This document shows, piece by piece, positions 6,090-6,091 of a DNA stretch of 6,091 bases (position 1 is the first letter of the stretch; each line of letters opens with the position of its first letter). Below the pieces are notes generated by a model. It was not told the origin of the DNA and did no database searches. It worked only from the letters and a program-made list of their open reading frames with translations. The DNA is from Nitrospirota bacterium (GTDB taxonomy: Bacteria > Nitrospirota > Thermodesulfovibrionia > Thermodesulfovibrionales > JdFR-88): NCBI GenBank assembly GCA_021819985.1, contig JAKAEG010000200.1:1-6091 (forward strand), in the 5' to 3' direction. The position numbers and the translations under genes were made by a program.

Positions 6090-6091
6090 CC

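Larger units (their letters stand above)
5862..6091. other. Leader region upstream of acsE with no convincing complete gene
   Basis: The stretch next to acsE (about 5881-6000) is very AT-rich and looks like promoter/leader DNA. The distal part (about 6010-6091) returns to the coding-like GC level. There, a minus-strand frame from the window edge ends in LVKDRVLFGG and a TGA at 6042-6044, and could be the tail of an upstream gene. A second minus frame runs to a TAA at 5975. Neither is long enough to identify. No cobalamin riboswitch box was recognised in the short leader. Confidence 0.45.

Overview
The window comes from an anaerobic bacterium that runs the Wood-Ljungdahl (reductive acetyl-CoA) pathway. 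All recognisable genes lie on the minus strand, so transcription runs from high to low coordinates. Coding DNA is moderately GC-rich with frequent ATA (Ile) and AGG (Arg) codons, and the intergenic stretches are clearly AT-richer. Gene content fits an acetogen, a sulfate reducer or an uncultured lineage such as Omnitrophota. I lean towards an uncultured candidate-phylum bacterium, but this is a guess from codon flavour and gene order, not a demonstrated placement.

Layout in transcription order: (1) 6091-5862 is a non-coding leader with a possible sigma70-type promoter and perhaps the last codons of an upstream gene. (2) 5861-2774 is a compact operon of acsE (methyltetrahydrofolate:corrinoid/iron-sulfur protein methyltransferase), acsD (small subunit of the corrinoid/iron-sulfur protein, CFeSP) and acsC (large CFeSP subunit), with gaps of only 14 and 5 bases. 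(3) 2773-2469 is a 305-base AT-rich gap without a convincing gene. It holds a nested GC-rich stem-loop, a competing inverted repeat and a small hairpin followed by eight T just before the next gene. (4) 2468-1 holds a NuoE/HydC-type [2Fe-2S] protein and a long NuoF/HydB-type NADH-binding flavo-iron-sulfur protein, whose frame is still open at the window edge. A strong ribosome binding site and ATG lie inside that open frame.

Working together, AcsE moves the methyl group of methyl-tetrahydrofolate to the cobalt of CFeSP (AcsC plus AcsD), which carries it to acetyl-CoA synthase. The CO dehydrogenase/acetyl-CoA synthase genes themselves are not in the window. The NuoE/NuoF pair is an NAD(H) module of the kind found in electron-bifurcating [FeFe] hydrogenases and NADH-linked formate dehydrogenases. 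Its position suggests that it exchanges electrons between NAD(H), ferredoxin and the carbon pathway, but the partner catalytic subunit lies outside the window.

No mobile element, CRISPR array, tRNA or rRNA was seen. The families are known. The points that deserve a second look are the unterminated NuoF frame with its internal start, and the structured leader between the two gene groups.
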